Assembly (NCBI GenBank): GCA_024180945.1
Contig: JAKSGN010000038.1
Location: 2,604,001-2,668,000 of the forward strand
Source of the DNA: Macrophomina tecta
Lineage: Eukaryota > Ascomycota > Dothideomycetes > Botryosphaeriales > Botryosphaeriaceae
DNA length: 64,000 nt
Reading direction: 5' to 3'
The position numbers were made by a program, and so were the translations under genes. Shown in pieces: positions 44,639 through 57,400 of this stretch (its first letter is position 1; each line of letters opens with the position of its first letter). The notes beneath the pieces were generated by a model. The model saw nothing but the letters and a program-made list of their open reading frames with translations. It was not told the DNA's origin and ran no database searches.

Positions 44639-45612
44639 TCAGAAGAACAGCTTCTTCAGCTCAGCCATTGTGTCCTCCGGGCACGTAACACTGTGGCCAA
44701 TGGTCCTCGGATCCTCGTAGATCTCGTAGTCGTTGCCACCCTCGTACGTCTTGTCGCCAAAGAAGTGGATCTGCGTATACTCCACGCCATCCGGCAGGTT
44801 CTTCTCGTTCTCAACATGCTGCAGGCAGTACCGCTTATCCCAGCCCTTCGGAAAGACATCGAACGAAATCTGCCCGCCGACCGAGAACGTGAGGCCGAAA
44901 TCGGCGAACCGCTCGCGCAGGGCGTCGACGAACTTGGCGCGCACGCCATGCACCTTGTCATACCGCTCGAACTCGTTGCGTTCCTCGACGGAGGCGTTGC
45001 GGCCGATGGGCGAGACGTTGACCATGCCGTTGCGGAACTCGACGAAGGTGCCGCGCTTGACGGGAATGTCGAGGTCGGCGATGTAGCGCAGGCAGAAGTT
45101 TGCCAGCTGCTTGTAGCGCTCCTCGCCCAGCCAGCCCACGAACGACGCCGACGCCAGCGGCACACCCAGCCGGATCGCCGTCAGCCCGTTCTCGGCGAAG
45201 CAGAAGTCGAAGAGCGTCGACACGGAGATGGCCTGCGTGCCCAGCTGCTCCTGCTGCTTGACCAGGTCGGAGCCGCCGACGAAGCCGATCGCGACCTTGT
45301 GGCGGAGCTCGGAGAGGAGCTGGAGCATCTCGGGAGAGACGGTCTGCAGGGGGCGCAAGAGGATGGTCTTGGTCAATGCCTCGAACTAGAAGGGAAACAG
45401 AGGATGTGTGCTCTGGGGGTTGGTGACTGCGCGCTCTCGGCCATGATTGAGCAATGGCGGGCGGGCGCAGCTTCTTCTCAGGGTGACAGGAAAGGAAATG
45501 AGAGACTCACCCGCCTGGCGGGCGTGAGGGTGCCGTCGACATCGAAGAGGACAATGGTGTTCTTGATGGGGCGCTGGTTCAGCGGAGGATAGACGGAGGC
45601 GGCCTGTGCCAT
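44639..45612 (-). CDS. SEC53: Phosphomannomutase
   Basis: HAD-family enzyme that interconverts mannose-6-phosphate and mannose-1-phosphate to supply GDP-mannose for glycosylation and GPI anchors; cytosolic. Two exons: 45612-45511 and 45343-44639 (268 aa; yeast Sec53 has 254). The catalytic motif is [12 protein letters not shown] (nucleophile Asp24, acid/base Asp26). The 167-bp intron falls straight after it and joins TPARR to [73 protein letters not shown] and [18 protein letters not shown] are all present, so the active site and cap domain look complete. Confidence 0.97.
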
Positions 45613-46253
45613 TTTGGTGGAGTTTCTGGGTGCGTTTGATGGTGAGAGGACAAAGAAAGACGACAGCTGGCGAGAGGAAAGTAAAATGAGCGTGAGCGGA
45701 AAAGCCGTCAAGGTGGAAAGGCTCACGCAGGCGTAAATGATGTGGACAGTTGGCGTGCCACCAGCAGCCCCTCGCTCCTTGCCAAGCCAGACAGGGCTCA
45801 GGGCGGTGAGCAGCAGGAGCGCGGGGAGGGGCACCGATGTTTGTCGTGTTTGCACCGAGAGTGGAGAGCGGAGGAGCGAGATCTCTGCCCGCCGCCCCGT
45901 CAATCATCGCCCGCAATTCGAATACCCCACTCGTTGAGGGGCTGCGTGGGGAAGACATTCGGCCTGACATTGTGCCTGATAGAAGGTAACGGTGGAACCC
46001 CAATTCACACGGACAGCGCTGCTACAAGTACAGTTCGGACTGGAAGGCAATCGTCAAATAGAGGGACGGGACATGCGCCTGAGCTCCCGTCAAAGACGTC
46101 ATCAAGCCGTCCACACCGTAAACACCCTCTTCTTCCTTTTTCATGTCGCTCGTCGTCTCAGACCGTCGATCGTACAATTTCCCTTCTTCCCCTCTTCCCC
46201 AGTCGCAGCCATCACCCAAGTTTTGTGGAAGGGTACACTATCATGGCAGACAG
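45613..46253. other. Intergenic region
   Basis: Between two minus-strand genes: phosphomannomutase promoter and 3' end of the small gene. No further gene seen. Confidence 0.5.
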
Positions 46254-46663
46254 CTACTTCGTACCAGCGGTTCCAGCTGCGTTGTTGGTCGTCGTGGCTG
46301 GGCCGCGGGTGAAGCTACACCAGTCATGTCAGAGTGAGCATTCATAGTGGGTGGTCCATGAGGCAACTCACTCGTTCCAGAGCTTCCCGAGAAATCCGGG
46401 TGCCGGTCTCTGCTCTGAGAAACTGGCGCGAGCAGCCGATGCCCGCTCGTTGCCCACATCGCGCTTCGCGGCGTGAAGAGCAGCGAAACGCTCCGAGGCG
46501 GACGACTAGAAGAGCGAATTAGCATTCTCGAGTGGCAACCCGCCGACCGAGCGACAAGGCGGCTATGGACAGGAAGAAGAAGGAGAAGAAGAAGAAGAAG
46601 ACATACGCGGCGACGGCTGGTAGCGGAGTTTGCGTTGTTTGCGTTGTTTGCGTTGTCGGCCAT
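46254..46663 (-). CDS. Small three-exon gene, 83-residue hypothetical protein
   Basis: No single open frame reveals it; it appears only after splicing. Exons: 46663-46607, 46505-46372 and 46314-46254; introns 101 and 57 bp. Donors are GTATGT and GTGAGT, acceptors TTCTAG and GTGTAG, and a GCTAAT branch-like site precedes the first acceptor. Total coding length is 252 nt, an exact multiple of three, ending in TAG. The protein starts with an Asn/Ala repeat (NANNANNANS, from a 9-nt tandem repeat), then a basic and helical centre (SERFAALHAAKRDVGNERAS, then AARASFSEQRPAPG), and ends FLGKLWNDFTRGP plus a low-complexity tail. There is no signal peptide or membrane helix. The pattern of a short helical centre followed by GFLGKLWNDFTRG looks like a conserved small fungal protein, but I cannot name it. 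Two CCCCT (STRE-like) motifs lie 130-180 bp upstream. Confidence 0.65.
46630..46657 (-). repeat. 9-bp tandem repeat encoding Asn-Ala units
   Basis: Three units of gcaaacaac on the minus strand in exon 1 of the small gene, giving ANN repeats. Confidence 0.7.
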
Positions 46664-49313
46664 TGTGACTTGAGTGGTGTCGCTTTTCGAGTGGTGATTG
46701 ATGACGACCGTAATAGCGTAAAGGTTTGAGCAGTGTGAAGGCAGCAATTGGACTGGTGAGAATGAGGGAAGGGCAGGGCCGCTCTCTTAATATGCTCCCC
46801 TCACATACGCACCCAAGCGGCAGCACGCCACATAGCCGGTCTCCCCTTACCCATCAGCAAAGCAACCCGCGCGAGCCCCGATGGCAGTCTCCTGATGATG
46901 ATGAACACATTACCCCGCCATCCTGGTACACCAAGCGCACAAACCGTACGCCCCCAGACCGAAAGCCAAAAAGAGAGCCCGTCTCCAGCCAACCACGCGC
47001 CGGTCTGGAGCTGCCGCAGCGCCCAGCCACGCATAAAGCCCTCGCACCCCAAAAGCCTCCACAGAAGCACCGGCGGGGCAAGTATCGAAGCTGTTGCTTG
47101 GTGGAAGCTTGCGACACATGGGGTCCCTGGAAATCCATGCCCGTCCCCTTCGATGCCCTGGCCCGCTGCACTTCCGCCGACGATCGCCGCTTCTATCATG
47201 GGTGTGTGCTGTTTGCCCGTGCCTTCTTCTGGCCTGACGCACGCGTGAGCGCGAGCTGACCGTTTGACATGCTGCTGCTGGTGCCACTATTCGTGCGAGC
47301 TTGTGCAGCCCAGTCAGCCGTCATCCGCGCCGGTCCTATCCACGGCGGCACAAACGACGAAAGGATCCCAGACCACCGACAACGCGGCTTGGTTCCGGCG
47401 AGCAACCAAGCCGTCGGCCTGTGGTTGCGGGCGGGCGAGCGAGCTTTGACAAAGCAGCAGCAGCAGCTCCCAGCCCGAAGCGCGAGCGCGACCAGCATCC
47501 CAGCAGCCCGCAAAAAGAGAGATCGCCGGCTCCCCGATCGGGCTAACGCTCCCACTACGTAGCGGAAGCACGCACGCCCCCCCACCAGAGAGGAGAGATC
47601 CTGGAGAGACACAGTTGAGAAACGTCATTAATGGCGCCGGCGCATGGGGCTCGAAAGCCAGAGAGATCTCCCTCGCCCGCTCGCTCTTCTGTGATGGTAG
47701 CGGCGCAGTGCGCACCAGCTATGCGTCGATTCGCAGCGTACCCGCCTTCACCTTCACATGCTGTTGCTTATCACGAAGCCCCGTAAGTGGCTTGTTGGCT
47801 CGTCTTCCCAATCCACTAGCTGATATCGTCCCGTTATTCGTGCCGTTTTCGAAAACCAGCCTGTCTGCCCTTGATGCACTCGTCCAACAGACAAGATGGG
47901 GTGCGAGCTAGCATTTTTCCCCATCCGGGGACGCCTCGCAACCCGCTGTGTACAAGCGAACTCTCTCGCACCCCACCTCCCCCAAACGGGGCGTCTCATA
48001 GAGAGACCGAGCGTGAGACAAGCCAAACCAGCGGGAGCCTTAAAATCATCACCATCTGAAGCTCTGGCACCTCAACACTCAGCCAGCCATACGCCCAACC
48101 AATCAGACTCAACCCAATCGTAAACCCCACAACCACGCATGCGGATGACAAGATTCCGCAGACTGCGGAGTCTGTTGAGCGAGCAATGGCTGCTGTGTTC
48201 TAATCTGCCCTCTGCCGTGGGGAGTAGACGCATTCATCCGGACGTGAAAGCCATTGCTCTCTCTCTCTAGACATTTAATCCGGACGAATGCTTCTGCTCC
48301 CCACGCGTATGTCTATCTGGGTGTTGTGGCAGGTGATTTGGCCGGAGAACCCGTTTGGCAGTGCACGGAGTTATGTCACTTCCTGTGCCACGGGCCCTCT
48401 CCTCTCCCTCCCCGCTACGTCCCATCGGAAGGAATGTGCGATTCCACCACCCCGCTGGCCCGCCCACCGAACCAATCGCTCAAGATGGGGAAGTGCATGC
48501 GTGCTCCCCCTGCCTTCTTTCCCCGCCTTTTTCCTTTTCGTTCGGCACGAAGCGGGGGAAGGAATCCAGAGTATTGCAATTTAAGACTGTCCACGCGACC
48601 AACAAACCAACATGGCTGCTCGCATTTCCGTTCAATCGGTAACCAATCCGAGTGCTCCGCTCTGGTCGTTGACGCTCGCGGTACGGCCTCGTTTCAACAT
48701 GTGTTTCGTTGAGAAGCAGCTCCTCCCCATAGAAAGTAGCCGCAAGCCTCACGGCCGAGGAAACTTTTGCCCCGTCGCCATACTTCACACGCCGGAACAT
48801 CCGAAGAACCACTCCTTCGCACGGCTAGGGAATATCTGAGTTTGGACCGAAACCTTACCTGGAATCCGATCCGAATCTCAACCCATGCCGCTCCCACGAG
48901 CGGGAGTTGTGGGGATATATACTTTGCGGCGTTCGAACAATCAAGGGTCAACTTGTATGCTAGCTTTATCAACAACTGAATCTATTCATAAAATGGATCT
49001 CTCTAAACGCCTCGCACGCGTCAATAAGGGAAGCAACGGAGTTCGTGAACATTGCGATGGAGCAATAGTGGAAATCAATGTTGAATGGGAAGGTCTTCCC
49101 GGCCATTGAACGTGGGGAACATGTAGAATGAAAATCGATGGGGAAGGCCGACGTCATTGCCCCCGCAAACCCAACTCCTCCCGTCCCTTTATCCCTTCGC
49201 TTCGCGCAAACGGCCAATGTACAGCCAGGAGCATTCCAGATCAGCTGTCTTCCGCATTGAGCTAAACCAAGGGTCCTTTGGCGTGCAAAGAGTGTCCGTC
49301 TAGCCCCAGTCTC
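46664..49313. other. Longest non-coding stretch of the window
   Basis: 2.65 kb between the small gene's start and the pyruvate carboxylase stop. Many short open frames in GC-rich sequence, none with family features or consistent splicing that I could find. It contains a TATATA at about 48915, imperfect repeats and a hairpin-like sequence near 49079-49110. Another small spliced gene could be missed here. Confidence 0.45.
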
Positions 49314-52300
49314 TCATTTGACAATCTTGCACACCAGGTCCTGTGCGTCCACTGAATCGCCCTCCCTGACGCCCAGCGAGCCAATCTTGCCCGAGTGCGG
49401 TGCCGAGATGACCATTTCCTAGAACCATCGTTAGCGAGTCGTTCGTGAGGCCTGTACATATTGTTTGAGTATTACTCACCATCTTCATGGCACTGAGCAC
49501 AGCGATCGGGTCGCCCTTCTTGACGTCCGAGCCCTCGTGCACCCGCACTTCGACAACCACACCGGCCATAGGCGAACCAACCTGGCTGCTATCGCTGCTA
49601 TCCGCCTTGGGCCTGCTGGTGTTCTCGATGGCGGCGTGTTTGTCATCGACCGTTACTTGTCTGACCTCACCGTTCATCTCATAGAAGACCTCACGCTGGC
49701 CAGTCTGCTCCGACAGCGGTCCAATGGCGAGGAGCTTGAGAATGAGCACCTTGCCCTTCTCCAGCTCCACGTGGAATTCTTCACCAATCTCGGGACGAGA
49801 CAGGAAGAAGCGCGTCGGCAGCACAGACAAGTCACCGTACTTCTGCTGGAACTTCTTGAAGTCTTCGTAGACCTTAGGGTACATGATGTAGCTGGCGATG
49901 TCAGTCTCAGTAGCACCGCCAAACTTCTCCTTGAGCTCCTTGCGGATCTTGTCGAAATTGATGGGCTCCAGGTAGAGACCAGGGCGCTTATCCATCTTTC
50001 TGCGGTCACGCAGAGCTTTGCTGCGCAGAGGCTCAGGAAAGCCGCCGTAAGGCTGGCCCATAAGACCCTCGAAGAACTCCAGCACCGAGCTAGGGAAGTC
50101 GAGCTGTTCAGCCTTGTTCAGCACATCATCGTAGCTGAGGCCGTTGGAGACCATGAACTGAGCCAGGTCACCAACAACCTTGGATGTCGGCGTAACCTTG
50201 ACGATATCGCCCAAAATGTCATTAGCCTCCTCATACGCCTTCTTGGTCTGGGCCCACTTCTCGCCCAGACCTTGCTGGGAAGCCTGGAAGATGAGGTTGG
50301 TAAGCTGGCCACCAGGGATCTCGTGCTCATAGACCTCAGGGTCGGGACCAGTGAGACCAGCCTCGAAAGGCGAGTAGAGCAGGCGGAGCTGTGCCCAGTA
50401 GGCATCGAGATGACGGATGACGTGGCTATCGAGGCCGGGGTCGTAAGGAGTGCCCTCGAGTGAGGCCAGGATGGCACAGACGCTGGGCTGGGACGTCATG
50501 CCAGACAGACTGTCAATGGCAGCGTCAACAGCATCCGCGCCAGCCTGGGCGCATGCGACCATGGACGCCACGCCGGTACCTGCCGAGTCGTGCGTGTGGA
50601 CATGGATCGGGATGTCAGGATATTTCTCTCTGAGAGCACCAATAAGTTGGGTGGCAGCTCTGGGCTTCAGGACACCAGCCATGTCCTTGATACCGAGGAC
50701 GTGCGCGCCCATCTTAACGATCTTGTCTGCAAGGGACATGTAGTAGTCGAAGTTATACTTCTTCTTCGGGTTAAGCACTGAAAGGAGGAATTCATGTCAG
50801 CTTCTTTGTTTCTCGAGCATAGAAAGAGGGGGGATGGGGCGTAACGCACTGTCTCCAGAATAGCACAGCGTCCCCTCAGCGACACCACCGGCCTTCAGAA
50901 CGGCCTTGATGCCGACCTCAAGCTGCTCGACATCGTTCAGCGCATCGAAGACACGGAAGATATCGACACCATTCTTCTTTGCCTGCTCGACGAAGTGGTC
51001 GATGGCGTTGTCTGGCAGCGAGGAGTACGCAACACCGTTGGCACCTCTCAGAAGCATCTGGAAGGGAATGTTGGGTACCAGCTTCCGCATCTGCCTCAGT
51101 CTGTCCCAGGGATCCTCGTAGAGGAAGCGCATGGCTACATCAAAAGTAGCTCCACCCCAGCACTCAAGCGCCCAGGCATTGGCATAGGCGTGGCTGGTCT
51201 CCTTAGCAATGTTGAGCATGTCAACAGTCCTGACCCTTGTGGCAAGCAGAGACTGGTGAGCGTCACGCCAAGTAGTGTCCATGATGAGACATCCCTTGTG
51301 GGCACGAACAGCCTTCGCAAAGCCCTCTGGACCCTTCTCCAGAAGAACATTCCTCCAGCCCTTCTGGCATGACTGGGCAGCATTGAGAGTCTGGCCATCG
51401 TGGGTCTTGAGCTCGGGGATCTTGATCTCTCCCTTGAACTTCGGCTCGCCAACCTGGCCCTTGATCTGACTGCCATTGACAGCAAGATCACCAAGATAGG
51501 ATAGAAGCTTCTGAGCACGGTTCTGGCTGCCAACGAGAGCGAACAGCTCAGGAGTGTCATCGATGAAAGTGGTCCAGCACGTTCCGTCGATGAAGACAGG
51601 GTGGGTGAGCAGAGAAGCTAGGAAGGGGATGTTGGTCTTGACACCACGGATGCGGAATTCGACCAGTGCACGGAGCATCTTCCTACGTGCGATCTCGTAC
51701 GTCGAGCCATGGCAAGTGCACTTGACCAACATGGAGTCATAGTGAGGAGTAATGACAGCTCCAGCGAAGCCGTTACCACCATCCAGGCGCACGCCGTTAC
51801 CACCTGCAGAGCGGTACACCTCAATCTTGCCAGTGTCTGGTGCAAACCCCTTGGCGGGGTCCTCGGTGGTGATGCGGCACTGGATGGCAAAACCGCGGGT
51901 CGAGATGCGATCTTGCGTCAGGCCGAGCTGAGCAAGGGTGGCGCCGGCCGCGATCTGGATTTGGGCCGCGACGATGTCGATTCCAGTAATTTCTTCGGTG
52001 ATGGTGTGCTCGACTTGGCTATTTCGGAGTCAGCGGCTGCCTAAAGCGGTAGTCCTAGGCTCCTGTTTCACTTACATCCTAGGGTTGATCTCAATGAAGT
52101 AGTATCGGTTCTGCTGATCAACCAGGAACTCCGCTGTTCCCGCATTGCGATAATTGACCGACTTGGCGAGCTTGACGGCGTCGGCGAGAATGCTATCGCG
52201 GGTTTCTTGCGGCAGGTCCTTGGCGGGCGCAATCTCAACAACTTTCTGATGACGGCGCTGGACGGAGCAGTCACGCTCGAACAGGTGCACCACGTTTCCG

Positions 52301-53402
52301 TGGTTGTCACCAAGCAGTTGGACTTCAATGTGCTTGGGCTTGTCGAGGAAGCGCTCGACGAAGACGGTGCCATTACCAAAGGCCGACTTGGCCTCGGAGG
52401 TGGCGCGCTCGAACGAGTCTTTCAGGCTCTCCTGATCGCGGACCACTCTCATACCACGGCCACCACCACCGAAGGCAGCCTTGATGATGATGGGGAAGCC
52501 ATACTCGTCGGTGAAGGCCTTGACCTCTTCGTACCTCTGGACCGGATCTGGTGTTCCTGGCACGACGGGGACGTTGCACTTGATAGCAAGCTTACGGGCG
52601 GAGACCTTGTCACCAAGGGCGTCGATGGTGCTGGGAGTGGGTCCGACAAACTGAGGGAAGTAAAGAGGTCAGCAATCAGCTCGCACGGCGACGCAGTGCG
52701 TATCATTGCATGTGAGACGGTTCCACAATTGTGTTGTTGTTGGGCAGCTTGGCGGGCGGCCGAGAACGGTGCTGTCTCGTCACAGCGCCGGCGGCAGCAA
52801 TGCATCCCGCGGCGCTAGCGTGGTGGAGAGCATGCTTTTTTCGAGTCATAAGGTAGGGCGGCGGGGCGGATTTCGCCAACACGCCGAAATTGGTCAACTT
52901 ACAATCAAACCAGCCTTCTCGACATTGCGAGCGAATTCGGCGTTCTCAGACAGGAATCCATAACCCGGGTGGATCATGTTGACATCGTGCTGCAGCGCGA
53001 TCTTGATGATCTCGTCGCCGGCCAGATAGGCGGCCACGGGCGTGTACTGGCCGCGCTGGCCAATGACGTAGGCCTCGTCGGCCTTCTGCCTGTGCATGCT
53101 GAGGCGGTCCTCATAGCTGTAGACGGCGACAGTGTGCAGCGACAGCTCGTGGGCGGTACGGAAGATGCGAATGGGTATCTCTCCTCGGTTTGCAACTAGC
53201 GGGGGGTTCTGCTATCAGCTCACTAGCGGGCGCCAGCTGGGCGGCGGGCGGGCTTACCCAGCAGCTTCTTGAGCTGCATGATGGAGCTGTTGGCGCGCAG
53301 GCGCTGGTGCACCGAGTTGCGCTTGTCAATGTGGTCATCCTCCGAGTCCTCAACGGCCGGAGTAGCCTGGCTGGCGTTCTTGTCAACCATGAGGTCCGTC
53401 AT
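49314..53402 (-). CDS. PYC1: Pyruvate carboxylase
   Basis: Biotin enzyme that carboxylates pyruvate to oxaloacetate for anaplerosis and gluconeogenesis; usually cytosolic in fungi. Six exons: 53402-53258, 53195-52903, 52650-52076, 52018-50850, 50777-49480 and 49418-49314 (1194 aa, the family length; frame closes). Domains in order: biotin carboxylase ([20 protein letters not shown] start, [10 protein letters not shown] glycine loop, EINPRIQVEHT), carboxyltransferase ([40 protein letters not shown]), and biotinyl carrier with AVLSAMKM, interrupted by the last intron just after the biotin-lysine motif (K-M | E-M-V). An in-frame ATG at 53429 would add nine residues. The third exon is preceded by a 252-bp intron, long for this genome. 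No mitochondrial presequence is seen. Confidence 0.97.
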
Positions 53403-54478
53403 GATGGCGGCGGGGCGGGGGGGTGCCAATGGAAAGGCAGACGGGAATGAACGGCACAGTGAGGAAGTCTGAGAGCGGAGTGCGAAGGACGAGGACGGAG
53501 GAATGGAGGAGGCCGGGTTGGAGGGCTTGAGCAGGAGAGGGGTGGTGCCCTTTTGAGGGTGCGCGCTCAGCTACCTACCCTGCCGGCGCACCTAGCTCCC
53601 CAGGTGGGCTGAAGCTAAGGCCAGCTGCTGCTGCACAGCTGCCGCACGCATCGGCGATAGCCCCAAACAACAAGCACATGATGAAACGCGTCTGCTAAGG
53701 GAAAATCTCGCTGCTTGTTGACCCGCGCGCTGTGATAACGCGCGGCCCGGCCTGCATGCCAATTGTCCACCACCGCCTGGTGGCAGCCCGCACGCGTTCG
53801 TCCGGCCCACGCTTTTCCTCGGCTGAAGAGTCATCGCGGGGCTCGCTCGGGCGGTCGGGCAGTTGCGCCGTCTTCCCAGTGCAGATCGCTGGGGGGTGCG
53901 ATGGCGATGGCGGAGGCAGCTATCTCGCCGGATGTCGACCACCACATTCGCTTTGCTCACCCCAGCCGTCGGCCATGCCATTGCGTGAAATTTTCGTCGC
54001 ATGCCACTCCAGCCGATTCCCGCCGTGCTTCACCTGCCGCCCGCGCTGCCTGTCATTGGCGCGCCTCCTGAACTCCCTCTAGAAGCTCAATCGCGAATCA
54101 GGGACCCATCGTTTCACTGGCGCGCGCATCGCCTTGGCGCACCTCAACACCCGATGCTGAGCACTCTTGGCCTGTCAGAGCACAGTCGTGGTACGTAGAA
54201 GAAGCAAATGCAAGTCGAAGGTCCCCACCCGGGACCGCAATTAGAATACAGGGTAAGATCTTTTCGCACCAAATGCAGAAGCCCCCGTCCCTCATCACCG
54301 TTCGTCAAAACAACATGGCCTGTCCCTGAACCGGAGCCAGAAACCCAATCCCGGTGCTAAGGAGAACTGTGCCCGCCCGACCCTTGAAACGGTCCGCTGC
54401 TCGCATGCAAAGCCTTCCTAGACCCAAAATAACCCATTAAATGAACATGTCGTAGCTACCAAGAACCGGTCAAGCAGC
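53403..54478. other. Intergenic region, PYC promoter / clathrin 3' end
   Basis: 1.1 kb between two minus-strand genes, GC-rich. No gene seen. Confidence 0.5.
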
Positions 54479-57400
54479 CTAGAATGCACGGTAGCCCGTG
54501 GCTTGAGGCGCGATGCCGTTAGCCTGCCCGTATGGAGCTGGCGAAGGTGCGCTGGGCCCTTGCGTGAGCATCAGGCGAGAAGCCCCGAGTATCGGGGTGC
54601 TCTCCTCGTTCTTCTGCTGCGACTGCTCCTTCGCCTTGCGCTCTTCGTTGTCCTTCTTGAGCTGCTCAATTGTCGCCGCCTGCTGCGACAGGAAGTTGAT
54701 CATGTACGGCTGCAAGACTTTAGCGTCAATCCCGACAGACATGAGGGCGTTGCAACGTACCATGGTGAAATCGTGAAGCCCATTGCGCCAGGACACCTCC
54801 AGGATGACATCCGGGCGGATAAGATCGTAGCAAGCGTAAAGCATACCCACATAGCACTCCCGGCTGCCGATATCGACAAACTATACCACTGTCAGCTGAT
54901 CTGTGCAAAATTTCAAGTGAGTCATAATACGTACGTAGCGAAGGAGCTCCTCCACCACCTCCGGCTTGCCAGACATGGCTGCCGTCTCGATGGCGTCCTT
55001 GAACAGCTTGTCCTGCTTGGACAGAGCGATGGACTTGTCCCAACGCTTGTTCTTGCGGTAGATGTTGGCGGCGATCTGCCTAAAGAAGACAAGATCGTGC
55101 TTCTCCAGGCGCTGAGCGAGCTCGACCGCATCATAGTTGTCATAGTTCTCAACCGAGTCACGAAGCGTCTTGTAGTCCTCCTCTTCAATGAGCAGGTCGT
55201 TGATGGCGTTGTTGACGGCCCTCTTATTCTGTGACTGGACGTTGAGCAAGAACGGCTTGATGAGAGGAATGTTATCAGACTTTTCGAACATGCGAACGAC
55301 ACGGTTTACGTCAACCCTGGGGGTGAGAGCCTGCAGGAGATCCGTAAGCAGGGACGGCTGCTCTTGCAAGTAGAAGTTTAACGCGCGGTAATAGATCTCC
55401 AGGTTGGCGACTTTAACAATGGTGTCCTTGAATGAGTGGTGCTCCCAAGCATCGGCTGCACGCTCCATCATCGCAAGAGCAGCGTTGTCGGGCTCATCGT
55501 AATGGACATACAGGAAGACGAGTTCCGGCCAGAGGTGTGCTTCCTCGCATGCACGGATCATCTTGGGGATATTGATACGAGACCAGAAGAGGCGAAGATG
55601 CTCCATAACGCGTTCCGGATGGTACTTGGAGAGAGCAATGCCGAGCTCGGTAAACATACCCATGTGAGCACGCTCCAGACCAAGACCAGCTTCAAGCAGG
55701 GCAATGAGCTCGTCGAAGTATCCGTTCCTCTCGTACTGTTTGACTAGGTCGGAGAGTTCTTCGGCGTGGACAATGAGATTAAGACCGCAAATCTGGGCAA
55801 GACGGAACTCCTTCTTGGCAACACAGGCCTCGTTGACCTGCTTCCAAACCTTGGTGCTGTTGGCCTTGCGAGCGCACTCGACCGCAGCCTGGTAGTCCTC
55901 AAGATGAACGAGAGTCGTAGCAAGCTTGGCCCAGTTGGAAATGCTGGTGAAGAAGATCTTTGCAGCCTCATGGTAGCCCTCTTCGTAGGCCTTGTCGCCC
56001 GACGCTTCGACGTCAGCAACATTGGTGGCGCGCAGGAAGTCCTCAAGCTCAGCAAGCTGGTTGGTACGGGCATAGCAGAACGCCAGACCGGTGTCGATTG
56101 GAGGCTCACGGAGAGTCTTGCGGGCCATCTTGAGGAACTTGATGAGGTCTTCATCCTTGCCGGCGTGAGTCGCAATCTCAATGACCTCGTTGTAGTTTGA
56201 CGGGTCTTGAGCACGAATGTACGATTCAATGGAGTCAGTGACACGAAGGCCATCTAGCTGAGCCTTGGCGACCTTGCTCCAAACCTCAGGCAGATCGACA
56301 CGGTCAGCATACTCCTGAGCGCGGTCGATGCTGACAATGTGATCGACCAAGACGCTGACTGCCTCGGTGTGGTTGTTGTGTTTCTTGTGGATTTCGAAAG
56401 CCTCGTCATACATACCCAGCTCGATACACTGAGCAGCAATGTCATCAGCGGTGTAGTTCTCGAGCTGTTGAATGTAGCCCATCAAACGGCCCTTGTCCGA
56501 CTTTGCGGCCGTAAGCATGAGCAGGTTCTGCAGGGTCGGGTTGTCGCTGAAAGCAGACGGCTCCAGAATGATCTTTTCCAAAAGCTCAATGAGCTCGCCC
56601 GGGAGATCATTTCCGATAAAAGCCTTCACGGCCACAGAAACCTTGTCGGGCTCCTGAGACTCAGGCACAGCAGTGGCGATAACCTGATCTACAACAGACC
56701 TCCGAAACAGATTGTTGGAACTCAGGACATAGTCCCAAATTTCAGGATCGGAACGTTCCAACAGGTACCTGGCTTGAGCCTTGAACATGGAGTTCTCGTT
56801 GGTGATGTTAATGAGCTCGAGATCGTTCTGGCCCTTCTGGTAGGCGATGAAGGCTAGGTTGGGGTCACGCGCCTCGCAGTATTTACCGACGGTGAGCGTG
56901 TCATACTGGTCATTCTCACGGAGGAATTTCTCAGGGTTGTTATTGCTGTCGATGTAGATCTTGGCGAGGGCGTTGTAAACGGCCTGCTGCTGGTTACCAC
57001 TAGCGAGAGTAGCCTCAAGGAAGGGCAGCAGCAGCTTGAGACGGTTGCGAGTCTCCACTTCAGAAACGAGCTCATCGATAGGGATCGACGCAGGGTTGAC
57101 CGACTGCAGCAAACCCTTGATGATGTTCTCGTCGCAATCCACGTCAAGGAGACCGCCAATGACGGCAGGGGTCCTGGAGGGATTCACACGCTGGACATAG
57201 ACTTCGATAGACTTGAACTGCTGCTGCTTGTAGAGATATAGGACCAAGTCGTGGATGAAGTTGAAACGGTCGCAGACGATGATGAGCGGAAGCTGTTCGG
57301 TCAGTCTTGCCTCTTTGAGGAAGTTCTTGACCTTTTCCGGGTCAAAAAAGTTATTCTCACGGCAGATGCGCTCGACTTCGTTAAGCTGGCCCATCGCAGT

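Noticed and set aside
43801..44640. Possible retrotransposon remnant suggested by poly(A) runs
   Set aside because: No reverse-transcriptase-like sequence, no terminal repeats and no visible target duplication.
44492..45592. 366-codon plus-strand frame
   Set aside because: Lies antisense to phosphomannomutase, whose complete conserved sequence explains the region.
49465..50463. 332-codon plus-strand frame
   Set aside because: Antisense shadow of pyruvate carboxylase.
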